Shown here: one piece after another, positions 10,576-22,855 of the stretch
Layout of the letters: each line of letters begins with the position of its first letter
Numbering within the stretch: the first letter of the stretch is position 1
Assembly (NCBI RefSeq): GCF_954871325.1
Contig: NC_088775.1
Span: 91,518,805 to 91,582,804 of the forward strand
From: Gordionus sp. m RMFG-2023
Taxonomy: Eukaryota; Nematomorpha; Gordioida; Chordodea; Parachordodidae
DNA length: 64,000 bases
Direction of reading: 5' to 3'
Made by a program: the position numbers and the translations under genes
The notes under the pieces: model-generated
What the model was told of the DNA's origin: nothing
Databases searched by the model: none
Seen by the model: only the letters and a program-made list of their open reading frames with translations

Positions 10576-13179
10576 CGACGTGATTCCGTTATTATATATT
10601 AAAGATAAATATTAATCGTTATTTAGCAGTTAGACTAACGTCATATATCATTATCTCATAAAAGCTATATATGAATTATAAAATAAACATGATTATTGGG
10701 ATAAATTCGAAAATAAAACTAATTTGAATAATTGTAAAAATATTATTATACTCTAATTATGAAAAAACAAATTCTGATGTTGTTATATTAAATATTACTT
10801 TTAGATCTAGTTTTCTGGTGGATTATGTATTTACCGTTAGGTCTATTCATTTGAGGCGTTTTATATGAGATAATATAAGTTATATTTCGTTCTAAATGAT
10901 TTTAAAAATATCAAAATTAAACAATTTAAAAAAAAAATATTTTAATAGGAAATCATATTGCAAGAATAATATTTCGATTAATTCAATTTGTATAAACACC
11001 TCATCTTACTAATTTGAGCAATATTTTTTCAGAATTTAAACTTTAAACCATACCTATTCTGCTTTAAAACGATTTTAATTCAGATAGTGAAAGCTAAATT
11101 CACAAAAATGTATAAAACACTTTTAGGTAAAATATGTTATCTAACCTTTAGTTTGGTTAGATCTTTGATCATAGGCTACCACAACTAAGGTCAAACTGCA
11201 ATTCCGTTTAGACATTTTTCCATTTCTGAGAGATTCTAATTAAAATGAAATTTTTTATTAACATAGTTAGACGAATAATTTTGGTAAATAGATTGCATGT
11301 TGGAATTTTGTGTATTTCAAAAATTTGTTGTTCCTTAATTTTAAACATAAAGTATACAAAATAAATATTCTATTTATTTTAAAATAAAGTCCATATATTT
11401 TTTAAAATTAATTTAACTATATCATATTACCTTAATGAATAAATATTAAAATAGCAAAAGAAATTTACTCTTATACTCTTTAAATAACTTCAGACCCTAA
11501 TGCTATCTTATACATGATTAAACTATAAAATAAAAAAAACCCCAAGCAACTATGGGCGCTATAAAGGTATAATTTAAGATAGTACTTTTTTTATTTTCTG
11601 AGACTCTGAAGATAGCAAGACTCTTGGGGTAGGAAGATAAATATAAAATTTAACATACAAAGCACTAATCTTTAAAGTTAAGATGAACACTAATTATTTA
11701 CAAATGTAAATTTTTTTAAAAATTAATCTTCACAATATGTGCTCATATAAAATGGACCATTATTAGCACAACTTGAATATATCGATTAGGAAACATTTGG
11801 TATGCTTTATCTAGTGTATGCGTTTTTTTACTATAGTTCTAACTTTGTACGCAACGCACATTACGCAATTTCAATCTAATTTTAAATTTTTATATTTTTT
11901 TATAAAATTTTAATAATTCTTTTCTATACAATTTAATGCGCTTTTATTAGCCATTTAAACCATTTCTGTTTAGCTCTTATAATGATTTGAGATCATAAAA
12001 AATTTTCTGAATGAGTAATAACATCTACCAAATTTAATAGATTGTCTAGTAATTGCGAAATGTCTCATTTGTTTTTGATCGATATTTAAATATGGGGATC
12101 CCGTTACTAAATAAACATAAGGTACAATATATAAGAAATATATCTTTTTACAAAATCTGAAACAATTAGCGCTAAAAATGAAAGAGATTTAGACATTTGG
12201 GTCTCCTATTCAGCTAAAATCATAATCTAATAAATATAAAGATTTCGGCCATTTAAATAAAGTTTTGTAAACAAAAAATTTATCATGGTATGGAATAAAA
12301 AAATATAGCTATTAATAAATATATATTATTGTATTTATTTTATTATTTATAATAAGTTTTTAGATATATCAATATAGGAAAATTTAATAAAATAAATCAA
12401 ATGAGTAACTTCTCATCTATTACTTAATCTGGTAAATTTGACATGCCATGTGGTGCCATGTGGCACATTAAATAATTATTTAATATTTTACCCATAAAAT
12501 AATTAATTTTTTTATTGAAATAAACCATTACATTTAAAATCATACCCTTTAAACTTTTTGGAAAGACCATTATGAGTAAGCTTGGTTTAGTTCTGTAAGT
12601 CGATATATTGGCGAATATTATGGAATTGGAATCTATATATTTTAATTAAAATATTTTAAATTATTTTGAAAATTAAAAATATCTTAAAATTAAAAATATC
12701 TTGAAAATTAATTGCAGAAGAAGTAAAAGATACCTACTCTCAAATATCTATATTAACTCACGCTTATCATTCCCCTATTTAAATACAAACTATTTTAAAA
12801 TTTTATTAATTATACAAATACATTCAGTGTTGCCATAGAATTAAAATGTAAAATTTGAGGATTTGAATTGATATTGATATATAATGTATGGCTCCTATTT
12901 GATCAAAGTAAAATCCTTAAATGCACAATATAAATATTGAACGCTGAGAGAAAAATAATAAATTCTCAGAATTCTTTATTTAATACTCAGAAAAAAAAAC
13001 TAAATTTCTAATAAAAAATAGCAATTTTTACGATATAACGTAATATTCAGATTAAGATTTAAGTATAAATCCTCAGATAATAACACATTAGTCTTGTTTT
13101 CTAATAATATCAATAGTTTTATTTTAAAAATGGTTTCAATTTAGAAATAAAAAACAGTATAAATAATATCAAAAATGAA
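10576..13179. other. AT-rich DNA, no gene called
   Basis: A short inverted pair ACCCCAAG/CTTGGGGT (about 11538-11630) may bound a tiny MITE. A double GCCATGTGG occurs near 12445. Otherwise featureless. Confidence 0.4.
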
Positions 13180-13860
13180 TCCATCAATCATTTCTTCACT
13201 ATCGCATCATCTAGTTTACTTCATTTAAAACTATCTCCAAACATCACCCTCCTCATCAAGCTTTTTTTCTGTTCAATTATTAAATTCCTAAAATTTTTTA
13301 CACTCTAAATTTTTAAATTTCGTGATTCATTATAAATCATTTGAAACTTCCGTAAAATATCATGCAGAAGAGATCCTTTATCTCCGCTTTATTCATAATT
13401 TATGGCTATAAGCCTCACTTCCATGCAAGCTTGGAGATATCGGCTTAATTTATTCCTAACCCTTTCTATCAGTGGATTCACTGCTTTCCGTCTCTCATCT
13501 CATCCATACATCAGCTTTCTTATGTTTCTGACTTCTTGTTGGCCGAGGTAAAGACCATCTAAGACAATTCTGTTGTCCAGATACGGTAGAACAATTTCAT
13601 AATTTAGCTTAATTCTAATAGCAAATCTAAATTTGTCAACGGAAAGAAACTAATAGATTTTGTGGTGGGTATATTTCCAGAAACTGAAAAACTGTGATAT
13701 AATCATCGTGAAAGCTAGATTTTAAATTAGCAAGATAGCAAGGGTAGACATTGCCGCTTTTGTCGAGGCCGTTTCCCGCGTCACAAATGTAACGACTCAT
13801 TTTGCATGAACTTAAATCCGCAGACATTCCTTCTAGACTTGAACCCGATTTATTTAAAAC
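13180..13860 (-). pseudogene. broken, unrecognised coding region
   Basis: Over about 650 bases the minus strand keeps a protein-like frame pattern with non-AT-rich codons. Segments include CDAGNGLDKSGNVYPCYLA, then FRFAIRIKLNYEIVLPYLDN, GLYLGQQEVRNIRKLM, NPLIERVRNKLSRYLQAC and MEVRLIAINYE. It is interrupted several times, so it is not a working gene. I do not recognise the family; a transposon-borne gene is likelier than a host gene because the opposite strand next to it carries a retrotransposon fragment. Confidence 0.5.
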
Positions 13861-13889
13861 TGATAAAAAACGTCCAATGTTCTAAATTC

Positions 13890-13980
13890 TTGGGTCAATA
13901 GGTCAGCTCTTGGTATTGGACTTTACCTGCATTGATCCAAATGTACCATCCCAACGTCAATCTTTTGGCTACCATTTATA
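13890..13980 (+). mobile_element. fragment of an RLE non-LTR retrotransposon (endonuclease domain)
   Basis: The plus strand encodes KRP followed by GQLLVLDFTCIDPNVPSQ. This lines up with GQFLVWDYSCIDPLAPLN in the endonuclease of the element at 29863-32948, including the catalytic Asp region of the PD-(D/E)XK-like fold (KRPDG...G..LVWD.TC.D..AP in this lineage). Only about 30 codons are preserved and one stop interrupts them. Confidence 0.65.
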
Positions 13981-15334
13981 TATCTCAAAATATTTTATTA
14001 AAGATATCACTTCTACGTTGCTATTACCCAGACCAAAAAACTTAGTAAAATTATTAATAAAGAAGTCAAAATGTTATTTATTAGTTTCATTTTTTATATA
14101 GAATTAATATACTAAAATAATTTAAGCTAGTTTTAATATTTATTTTGAACTAAATATTATAAATCAAAATATATCAATTATGTAAACACATTTAAATATT
14201 TTAATAATCTGTGTATACCAGCAGGGGAAATCAAGATTATCTATCGTTGGGTATGATTTAAAACTATTTTTTATTTAAAGGCATTTGGATATTTCAATTT
14301 TATCATAATATAGATTTTATTAAAATGCATCTATACACCAAAAATATTTTAAAATAATTATTTAAAAATTTTATCAACTTTGGAAAATTTCTACAATACA
14401 AGATTATAGTTTATATAATTATTATTATACAATTTAGTTTTTATAGTAAAGTTTAAATTGAACCTTCTTTTAGGTTTAATATTGTTTTCATGATGATAAG
14501 AAAATCTAGTTATAGTGAGACTTGCTTAATAACCTCTCGATTTGGGCTAATTTTAAAAATGGCGAACTCAATATTTTTTTTAGAAAAATATTTGGCTATT
14601 ATAAAATATAAATTAATTTTTAAATATTTTTGGTTATTTTGTGAATTACTTATACTAAAATTTGAGAATTTTATATCTCCTAAGAGTTTATTAAATAGAA
14701 ATTATTTTTTAAATTTTGTAGTTATAATTTTAAAAATTAATTACCAAATTTATTTTATAAATATCATGTTTAAGAAATAAAAACGGAATTTCTTTCACTA
14801 AAAAAAATTCAATTGTTTAGGAAACCTGACAAGATAGTTTCTGACTAACCTTAAAGTTAAATCAATACTTCTACAGAAAATTGAAAAATTCTTTTTTCTT
14901 TCTTTCTTTCTTTCTTTCTAACTTAAAAATAATCAAGGGTTAATGGCTTATAATTTTTAAAAAATAAATTTAAAAAGAAGAAGAAGAGTTTACCATAGTA
15001 TTTATTGAGAGGTCTATCATCTAGACAAATTTTTTATAATTAAAAAACATATAGTTTAAGTGATAATTATTAATATATATTTTTTAATAATGAATATGAG
15101 AAAATCAAAAAGGAAATATTTTATTATTTCCAACTAAATAAATAGATAGTTTATCAAATTATAGATCTTATTTTATCTTAGTTTTATAAAATTTAATTAA
15201 TGTTTTCCATAAAAAACCACATTTTTTTTCCATTTTATAAACCCTATGATTCAAAGAAGTTATCCATTCCAATTGAATAAAATCCTTTTCTTTAAGTTTT
15301 AAAAGACAAAAATAATGTTTAAAATAGGACCGAA
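13981..15334. other. AT-rich DNA, no gene called
   Basis: A 96-codon plus-strand frame at 14490-14780 is dominated by Ile, Leu, Phe, Lys and Asn and lacks splice context, so it is treated as chance. A short TTTC run lies near 14891-14918. Confidence 0.4.
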
Positions 15335-15540
15335 TTATGAAATAAAATAAATTGTATTCATTAGCAATATGATGCTTTCTAGAAAAATCAAAATAAATTC
15401 AAAATCTTTTTGATGATGTAAAAAATTAATACCAATTTTGACGTGTTTAATAGTTTCAATAGTGTCTAACCACATTTCGCATATCTTAAACTGGAAACTC
15501 AGCTTGTAAATACCCTTTGACACGAAATTATATATCAACG
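15335..15540 (-). CDS. exon-like coding island, unrecognised
   Basis: The minus strand reads VSKGIYKLSFQFKICEMW then LDTIETIKHVKI, with codons such as CTG, CAG, AAG, TGC, GAC and GTC that are rare in the surrounding AT-rich DNA. A donor ATTG|GTATTA follows HVKI and would close the exon in phase 1; an acceptor GTGTCAAAG precedes GIYKLS. The GIYKLSFQF block resembles GIYNVTLKF in the plus-strand island at 51273-51530. No neighbouring exon could be joined with confidence. Confidence 0.35.
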
Positions 15541-17445
15541 GTAAATTCGTAAACTTTATAATAAAAGAAAAAAATAATTTAGTTAATAACTAAAAATATA
15601 ATATATAATAATTAATCGACTTGAATGTCGACAATTTTTCTCTTGTCAAAAAATCTTCCAACTAAGTTAACAGATCAAGCCTAACAGTTTTCCCCATAAG
15701 AAAAAGGAAAATCCACGATTTAAAAAGCAAAAAGATCGATCAAAAAAAAATTTCAATCAAAAAAGGAAAAGTTTCAATCAAAAAAGGAAAGTGTCAATCA
15801 AATAAGGAAAAATGCTAGGTGGAGGCTATCAAAAAAGGAAAATTCCCAATGAAGGAAAATTGTGTTTTTTTATATATTTTATAAAAAAAATTGTCATTTT
15901 TATAACCCTTTTAAATATATATCATTTTTTTTTAATTTTTGGTTATTTGAAATTTTCCTATTTCTAACCTTTTGAGAATTGAGATCTCTTTAAGTCATTT
16001 TTAATTTATAATTCTCAATTTTTCTTAATATTTCTCTTCTCATTGAAATAATTTCATTGTTTCCCTTTCTTCAATTCTCTATTTTTATATTATTTTTACA
16101 TAATCTTTTCTCCATTTTTTAAGATTTTTTACTTTTAATTTTTAGGTTTAATTTTTTTTCTTAAGTCGAAATAATTTTAGTATATTTTTTTTATTAGATT
16201 ATATTTTTGACTTTTAAATTTGTTATATATGAAATATAGGGAGATGTTAAAGTATTCAATTTAAAATTTTATTATTTTTATTTTAAATTATTATTTATTT
16301 AAAATGATTTTCATACAAGATATTATAATTTTTTAAAGATATTTAGAATAATTGAAAATTTAATACTAGAGTAATAAATAATAAATTTTCAAGCACAAAC
16401 TAACCCATATTCTTTATAATTCTAAATTCTAAATTGCCCCTGCTTTAACGAGACATAAGGGGAAAACTAATTGCTAATGAGTAGCTAACGAGCAGATTTA
16501 ATTGCAAATGACCAAATATAACAACGATTGAGCACATTAATAATTCTCTAAATACAATATGAAGTTTGAAAATTAGTTTTAAAGCAATCCAATCTATAAA
16601 TCAATACAAACTTCGCATCTCAATTGCAACTAAATATATTGCATCCACTAATTTTTAAGATTTCTGAATTAGAATAAATAAATTCTCATTGATAAAATTT
16701 AAATGGTGCATTAACAAAAAATAATTCATAAAAGGTTAATTCTTCGGAAAAAAATTTCAAAAGTCAATAGAAACAAAGGTTTTAGTGCTAGATTTTTTTT
16801 GCATGGATATACGATTAATTATCTCAGCAATTACACTTTATTTTAAAATAATTTAACCCTTATTCCTAGGAAAATTAAAATTTAATTACTTCACAATTTA
16901 TATAATCAAAACTATTACATTTTCTCATTTATTCTTTATTTTATTAATATCATTTGCTATTTAGTTTCTTATTAATTCTTAAATTTAGTTCATTTGTTAT
17001 TGTAAGTGTTCATTTATATTTAATTTTAATTATTTGCTATTAATTTTACCTTTTTGCTATAATAGTCTTATATAATTGTTTTTATTATATCATTTAAATA
17101 TTATTAAAAATTAAATTATAATGGATTGAAATGCAATTTATCCATAGAATTCAATGTAAATTAAATGTTTACAAATAAAACTTTCAAAAAAATATTTGGT
17201 CTATTGATGTGCCACCTAAATGAAGATTATAATTTTGGTTAAAAATAACAGAATCTTATCATGTAAAGAGGTTAAGATTGAAGCTATATATAAGAATTAA
17301 TAATATTAATCTAAATAACATATTTTAATTGTAGTATCAGATGATTGCCCTTTTATTGCAGATATTGTAATTTATTTTTAAATTAACTCGAATTCCTATA
17401 AAACTTTCTCTATTCGAAAAATTGAAATCGAGACTAAATTATCAG
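15541..17445. other. AT-r rich DNA with a degenerate short repeat
   Basis: A degenerate repeat around ATCAAAAAAGGAAA lies at about 15735-15850. The rest is AT-rich and shows no coding or RNA signal. Confidence 0.4.
15735..15850. repeat. degenerate AATCAAAAAAGGAAA repeat
   Basis: Four to five imperfect head-to-tail or closely spaced copies of a roughly 17-22 bp A-rich unit containing CAATCAAAAAAGGAAA. Confidence 0.55.
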
Positions 17446-17880
17446 TGAGAATGAGGTTCTATATTGTGGTCAATATGAATAAGGTTATATTCACTTTCCA
17501 TATCAAAATAATAATGGTTCATTATCTTTTAAAAATGTGATTTTATATGGTGAGAAAGCAAGGTAACAATTTATAAATTTAATTCGATTGTCAAAAATAT
17601 TTTTAAATTATTCTTATTAGAAGACTTTTATGTCATGTATTTTATTTTACTTCTTTAAATTCTTCTAATTCCCTTGTTTCATTGTGTGTTGTAATTTCTA
17701 ATAGCTTCATCCTGAAGCTTTGGACCATGTGATTGAAACGTACCGAGAAATTGAAATGTACAAGAGATGGAGTTTCTTTGTGATAACTAATCCTTGCTAC
17801 ATGAAAGTTAGGTATGAATAGAGTTTTTATAATAAAAGAACATTTACATTTATTATCATTAAAAATTTTATCTAAATATT
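17446..17880. pseudogene. coding-like island with ambiguous strand
   Basis: Plus strand: after an acceptor (AAATTATCAG) a 117-bp block to 17562 ends at the donor CAAG|GTAACA. One frame reads NEVLYCGQYE, a stop, then GYIHFPYQNNN and LYGEKA, resembling the island at 5857-6057. A second block after the acceptor TTTCTAATAG (from 17705) reads LHPEALDHVIETYREIEMYK and ends near a donor TTAG|GTATGA. Minus strand: an 88-codon frame over the second block includes HVARISYHKETPSLVHFNF and is equally protein-like. I prefer the plus reading because of its splice sites and the parallel at 5.9 kb, but it carries a stop, so the locus may be decayed. Confidence 0.3.
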
Positions 17881-20656
17881 TCTCTAGAAAATTGTGAATT
17901 ATGGGCATTACACATAACTTCTTAATAAAATGAAATAGGTTTTAATATTTTATTTTTGTTTAATTTAATGCATGATATATGGCTTGATTTATTTATTAAT
18001 TTTATTTAAATGGAAGAATAATATTTATGAATTATAACGAAAAAGGTAACTAGTTATTAAGTTACTTTTTAAAATATATTAAAGTATTTATATCTAATTA
18101 TCTAATTATGACTTACAAAATTAAAAATTACTAATTATTAAATTTAAAATTACTGTTATAAATGTTATGTTCTATTTACATCAAGTGTCAAACAAAATAT
18201 CTATTTTAGGAAATCTTATTTATTCGAGAATAAACTAAAAATAAAATTAAACACAAATTTTGAAAAGAGTTTATTGTTAATTAGGGCTAAATTCCTAAAT
18301 AATTTTTATTTTATTTAACTTTTAAATGTTTTTAATTATATTTTTTATTTTAAATTTTTTTAGCAGGACTAGGATCTAGAAACATTGCCCCAATAGATTG
18401 TTTGGCCGTGCAAATAATTTTTTTTTTGAAAATATTTTGAACCCTACAGATATAACTAAAACTGAAACCCAACCCTCACTCTTTTTATTTAATTTAGAGT
18501 TTAAGGTTAAAGATATTGTTTTTATTTTTCTATTTATTTTCATTATTGAATACATTTTTATCGTGAATTTTTTTTGGTATCATTTTTATCATATTTTATG
18601 TATAAATTATTAACATTTTTTTTACCACCCATAAGATACTTAGTCTTCAACGTTATCTTTTACTTAAAAAGTAGCTGGAGAGTGTATCAAAGATTTTTGA
18701 CAATAATTTTTTAAAATACTCTTTTTAAATAAAAACATATCATAGAGTCATATTTTCACAAACATTTAAATATTGTGGGAATTCAAATTAAATTAATAAT
18801 ATGCCAAATTTAATGTTTATATTATTTTCAAATAAATTTTATAGTAAATTCTTATTTTTCTGTATACTCCAAATCCTTTAACTCGATATTTTTTTACCTA
18901 ACCTGAACCCCCTTTTATTTATTAGGGCTCACAGCCCTAGTAATAATATATGGGCTAGGTTAAACAATGATGAAAACATATTTAAGGGAGTTAATTAAAA
19001 AAATAATTTTCTTTTAAATTATTTATAATTATATTTGTCTTTTATACAGGATAATATTTAGTAATCATTATATTGTATGCGTTTTTTATCCCTGAATAAA
19101 AATTGCAAAGCAAAATTATTTTAGATAACTCATTACTTTTTAAACATAACTTTTGTAAAATGTAACTAGTTTTCTTTCATGGATGTATTGTAACTTTAAA
19201 TAGTTACTTTTTAGAAGTGAGTTATGAGAACACTTTGTTCGAATCATTGATTTGAATGATTTCGATTAATATATTTTATATATTATATCCTTACAGTTAT
19301 AATTATGGACCTAAATTCTGAGGCTTTTTTAAATTTTCATTCCAAATTTAAGAAATTTTACTTTCATAAATTATGTAAATAATTATGTTTAATATATTAA
19401 ATTATTTATTTAAATTTATAAATTATAATGAAAATTAAATAATTATATCGCAAAAGAACATCCATATAATAAACTTTATAAGTCTAACATTAAGGTGATT
19501 TAGAGGTTTTCACTGCATATTTATAATTGGAATATTTAAACAGGGTAGGAAAGAAATGAATAATAAAAAATATTAAAAAATAAAGTAAAAATAAAATAAA
19601 ATAGATTACCAATTTTTGATATACTGTAATCTAAAAATATAGGTTTATATATATAATATAAATAAATTCATATTAATATCATATAAAATTTTAATTTTAA
19701 TATTATATGAATGTATTATACTAATATATTAAGTTTTTATAAATTACAAAATTTTAATCTAAATTTCTATAAAAAATAATTATATTATTATAATTTATTA
19801 CGTTATGAGATGAAATTTAAAAAAAATTAATGGATTGTTTTATTTTTCGAAATATATTCTATAGTTTCTACTTTATCACAATTCAATTGTTTATAAATAT
19901 AAATGAAACAATTTGCCAATAATGATGAAGCTCAAAAATATCAGTATGATTAATTTAAAGCCAAATAAAGATTAGATAGAGCTCTCGTAGATAATATTGG
20001 AAAACGTTAGCTTTCTTTTATTTCTTTTCAATTTTTGCTACAAAATATATTTTCTTGTTATTTTTATAAATAATATATATTTATAAAAATAGGCAATTTT
20101 ATCGCCAAACCAAATTTATTAAGCCATAGTAGAATTCTTATCTTTCTTATGTTCATTCTTTCTTTTTACTTTCTTTTCTTTGAGTGGAAAGAAAATGACG
20201 GGATCATTTTTATAGAAATAACATTCAACGCACTATCTTTTTGAGAGTATCTCTGTTTTCAAAGTCTTTAAAACAGCGATATTGTATCGATAATATTCTA
20301 TCCTAATTCGATGTAATGTTATCGTTATGGCCGTACTATTATGTTTTTTTTAATAATACTTTAATTTTTAAAACTTAGAAAAAGATAAAATGTTTATTTT
20401 CCACATAATAAAAAATTATTTAATTTATTTATTTGAATAAATTAATTATCAAGAGTTATTTTAGGTTTTAACTTATATCTATCATAAAAAAATATAGGGC
20501 AATATATAAAAATTTTAAAAAAAATCTGCATAATAAAAATTAAATTAAATTTAAAAAAAAGAATAATTATGAATAGCAATGCAATAACTTGGATGAAAAG
20601 CCATTGTTATGACATTTATAAAAGAGATGGCCTTATTAAGATAGCTAGTCACTTAT
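17881..20656. other. AT-rich DNA, no gene called
   Basis: GGGCTcacAGCCC near 18925 is a small palindrome. A 71-codon frame at 18398-18613 is Phe/Ile-rich and dismissed as chance. Confidence 0.4.
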
Positions 20657-20839
20657 TTGTTTTATTTTCTCGCTAATAATGTGAATTTAATGAAATTCTC
20701 ATCAAAACCAAGAGTATTCGTATATATATTTATTTTTAAGATTTCTGCTGAACTAATTGCTAAGACTCATCTGCACCCTCGTGCCCTTTATTTAATACAT
20801 GTGAAATCCTCAAATGAAAGACAAGGACCAAGGTATTAG
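20657..20839 (+). CDS. exon candidate, unrecognised
   Basis: From the acceptor TATTTTTAAG (exon from 20741) to the donor CCAAG|GTATTA (exon end 20832) one frame reads ISAELIAKTHLHPRALYLI then HVKSSNERQGPR. Codons CTG, CAC, CGT, GCC and CCA contrast with the AT-rich background. The bases just before could be a preceding exon ending KFSSKPR with a donor AAGA|GTATTC in the same phase, leaving an intron of only 27 bp; alternatively the whole stretch is one exon. Function unknown. Confidence 0.35.
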   Translation: MFYFLANNVNLMKFSSKPRVFVYIFIFKISAELIAKTHLHPRALYLIHVKSSNERQGPRY

Positions 20840-21379
20840 GCTGATAAAATTTTCTTTTTTAAAATTATCAATTATTGTAAATTTGACGTAAATTAAAAAA
20901 CATTAAAATTCTCACTCAGAAATAATATAGTACAGTAATTTAAGTTATTTTATTTATAAAGTGGCGTAAAAAGTATCAAAAGTTACATAATGGGCTAATA
21001 GTAATAGGCTCAACTAATTACCAAATAAATAATGTGATTGAAATAATTAATGTTGAAAAACGTTATAATTTAAAACTTTATATCAATAATTTTTAATATT
21101 TGTAAACAATTACCGAATCTCAAATAGTTGAATGCTATTAGAGACAAATCCATAAAGTTAGAGCACGCCAAATAGAAAGAAATGTTGTAAGAGTTGAAAT
21201 CGCATGGAAATTTAAATCTAATTATATTCTTATTATTGACCTTGAAATAAAAATTCATGCAATTTTTTAAATTTATTTCCTTTTATCTTTAATCCTTTAT
21301 TTTTTTAATTTCCTAATATATTATTCTTTCTTTCCTTCTTTCTTTTTTTTAAGCTGTCTATCTATCTGCTTATCTAAGT
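20840..21379. other. AT-rich DNA, no gene called
   Basis: A 62-codon minus-strand frame at 21070-21258 (containing KNIIRFKFPCDFNS) is borderline protein-like but has no splice context that I trust. Confidence 0.35.
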
Positions 21380-21556
21380 TTATTTGATAAGAGTGTAAAT
21401 TTCGTAAATTCTAACTGTTTTATTGTAATCAAAACTGCCAAGTTTAGAAACGACATTCATCAAAATTGTATAAGGCATTCCTCGAATCAATCTTTGGATT
21501 ATTGTATTGTTAAGCTCGAAAGTTTTGGAAAGTCCTCTACCTACTACCTTTACACC
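21380..21556 (-). pseudogene. helix-turn-helix-like transposase fragment or host exon
   Basis: The minus strand keeps an open frame of 58 codons reading VGRGLSKTFELNNTIIQRLI, then RGMPYTILMNVVSKLGSFDY, then NKTVRIYEIYTLIK and a stop. The LSKTFELNNTIIQRL part looks like the recognition half of an HTH DNA-binding domain of the kind at the N-terminus of IS630/Tc1-like transposases. No DDE region follows. Assignment is by pattern only. Confidence 0.35.
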
Positions 21557-22258
21557 TTTTAAAAAAATTTAATTTTTATAATTATGCTAAAAATAATTTC
21601 TGTTTTATAATATATTTCCATGTAAATTAATATGTTTCAGATTCACACTCATAAGATAGACTAATTTCTGATTTATCCATCATCAAAAAAAGGTAAATCC
21701 TGATTACCCCTAATTATAACGGGCCGTTTAAAGTTTTCTTATAGAAGCGAATAAATAAAAGTAATTTATGATTTGGGCTTTATATTCTACTTCTTTTGAC
21801 CGCCATATAAAATATTGATTATAATAACTTTAAACATCGATAAAGCTATTTTTTGTTTTATGCTGACAATTCATAAATTAACCGTAATCATATCGTGAAT
21901 TTGAACTGTTGAGATTGTTTTTTGGTAACTTATGACTTAAATCTTGATAAATCTCCTTCTCCCGATGTTGTTAAAAATTATAAACAAGAAAAACTTGATC
22001 AGATAATATTATAAGCACTAGCAGCTAGATGAATTATTATGAAAAATAATAATAGATTATCTTCTAATTTAAAATGTTCTTAGGAATGATTAAAGTCTAC
22101 TTGGAAATATTAGTCTCAGCTTATTAATGTATAAAAAAATTTTGATTTAAAATAAATTATTTTTAAAAAATTCTACTTCAATATATTTCATCCTAGCAAA
22201 TCGTTTTTCAATTAATAAATGATTTATCAATAAATGCAATATATATATTAATCCTAAA
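21557..22258. other. AT-rich DNA, nothing recognised
   Basis: No feature except the left target duplication (22251-22258) of the MITE that follows. Confidence 0.5.
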
Positions 22259-22450
22259 TAGTGTTGTTAAACGGTTTGTGGCATATTTTTAAAAAGGAAA
22301 TAATATAACCTCAAGATTTGCCAAATAGAGGTCCAAACCTCTATCTATAAATTAAATTTCCACAATTACATAGTAATATTATAATTATTCTAATATTATA
22401 ATTGAGTCGTTTTAAAAATTTACCCAAATCGGGCCCATTTAACAAAACTA
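22259..22450. mobile_element. hAT-type MITE, 192 bp, with perfect 8-bp target duplication
   Basis: ATCCTAAA occurs on both sides (22251-22258 and 22451-22458). The ends are TAGTGTTGTTAAACGG and, read inverted on the other side, TAGTTTTGTTAAATGGGC. Deeper in, both arms carry a CGATTTGGGT-like and a TTTTTAAAA motif. Related copies lie at 40833-41047 and 51032-51180, and the foldback element at 59298-62108 shares the TAGTGTTGTTAA terminus. Non-coding; it would move using a hAT transposase supplied in trans. Confidence 0.85.
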
Positions 22451-22713
22451 ATCCTAAAAATTTGTCTTTTTTCTAATTTATTATCTTGATATAATTCGTC
22501 AAGACTCCTTTCAAGCTTTTAAATTTCATTTTAAGCATTATAAAAATCTTTCTTATATAATTTTTTTAATGTTTTCTTGATAATTGTAAATTTAAATGGA
22601 TCAGCGGTATTTTAAAACGTTGCTATTTTCTAAAATCTGAAATTAACATATTAAATCTATATAATGTAAAGTTTTTATGGCTTACATTTACCGACAAATT
22701 ATTAATAATATCT

Positions 22714-22855
22714 CTAAAGCTTAAATTTATATTGTAGTACGGAAGATAAGAGATCTGCAAAATAACCATTAGTCCAGTTTTTTTTATAAATTTCAACATA
22801 TATATTTTACTCTCTATTTTATTATTATACATAAAATTTAAATATCCAGCAATAA
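22714..22855 (-). CDS. two-exon micro-exon gene fragment, product unknown
   Basis: Minus-strand exon 22811-22855 is 45 bp, follows an acceptor (AATTATCAAAG), reads VIAGYLNFMYNNKIE and ends at GAGA|GTAAAA. After a 56-bp intron ending TTATTTTGCAG, the frame continues in phase 1 as N-LLSSVLQYKFKL and stops at 22714. Symmetric exon length and phase match the gene at 9497-10358. Alternative: from the same acceptor a phase-0, 63-bp exon (22692-22754, ISYLPYYNINLSF...) ends at TCG|GTAAAT and joins, through a 55-bp intron, a terminal exon 22601-22636 reading ILENSNVLKYR. Either way these are adjacent exons in one place; the family is unknown. Confidence 0.4.

Noticed and set aside
14490-14780. 96-codon plus-strand ORF as a gene
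   Set aside because: Composition is almost entirely AT-driven (Ile, Leu, Phe, Lys, Asn), and it lacks splice context, motif or conserved block.
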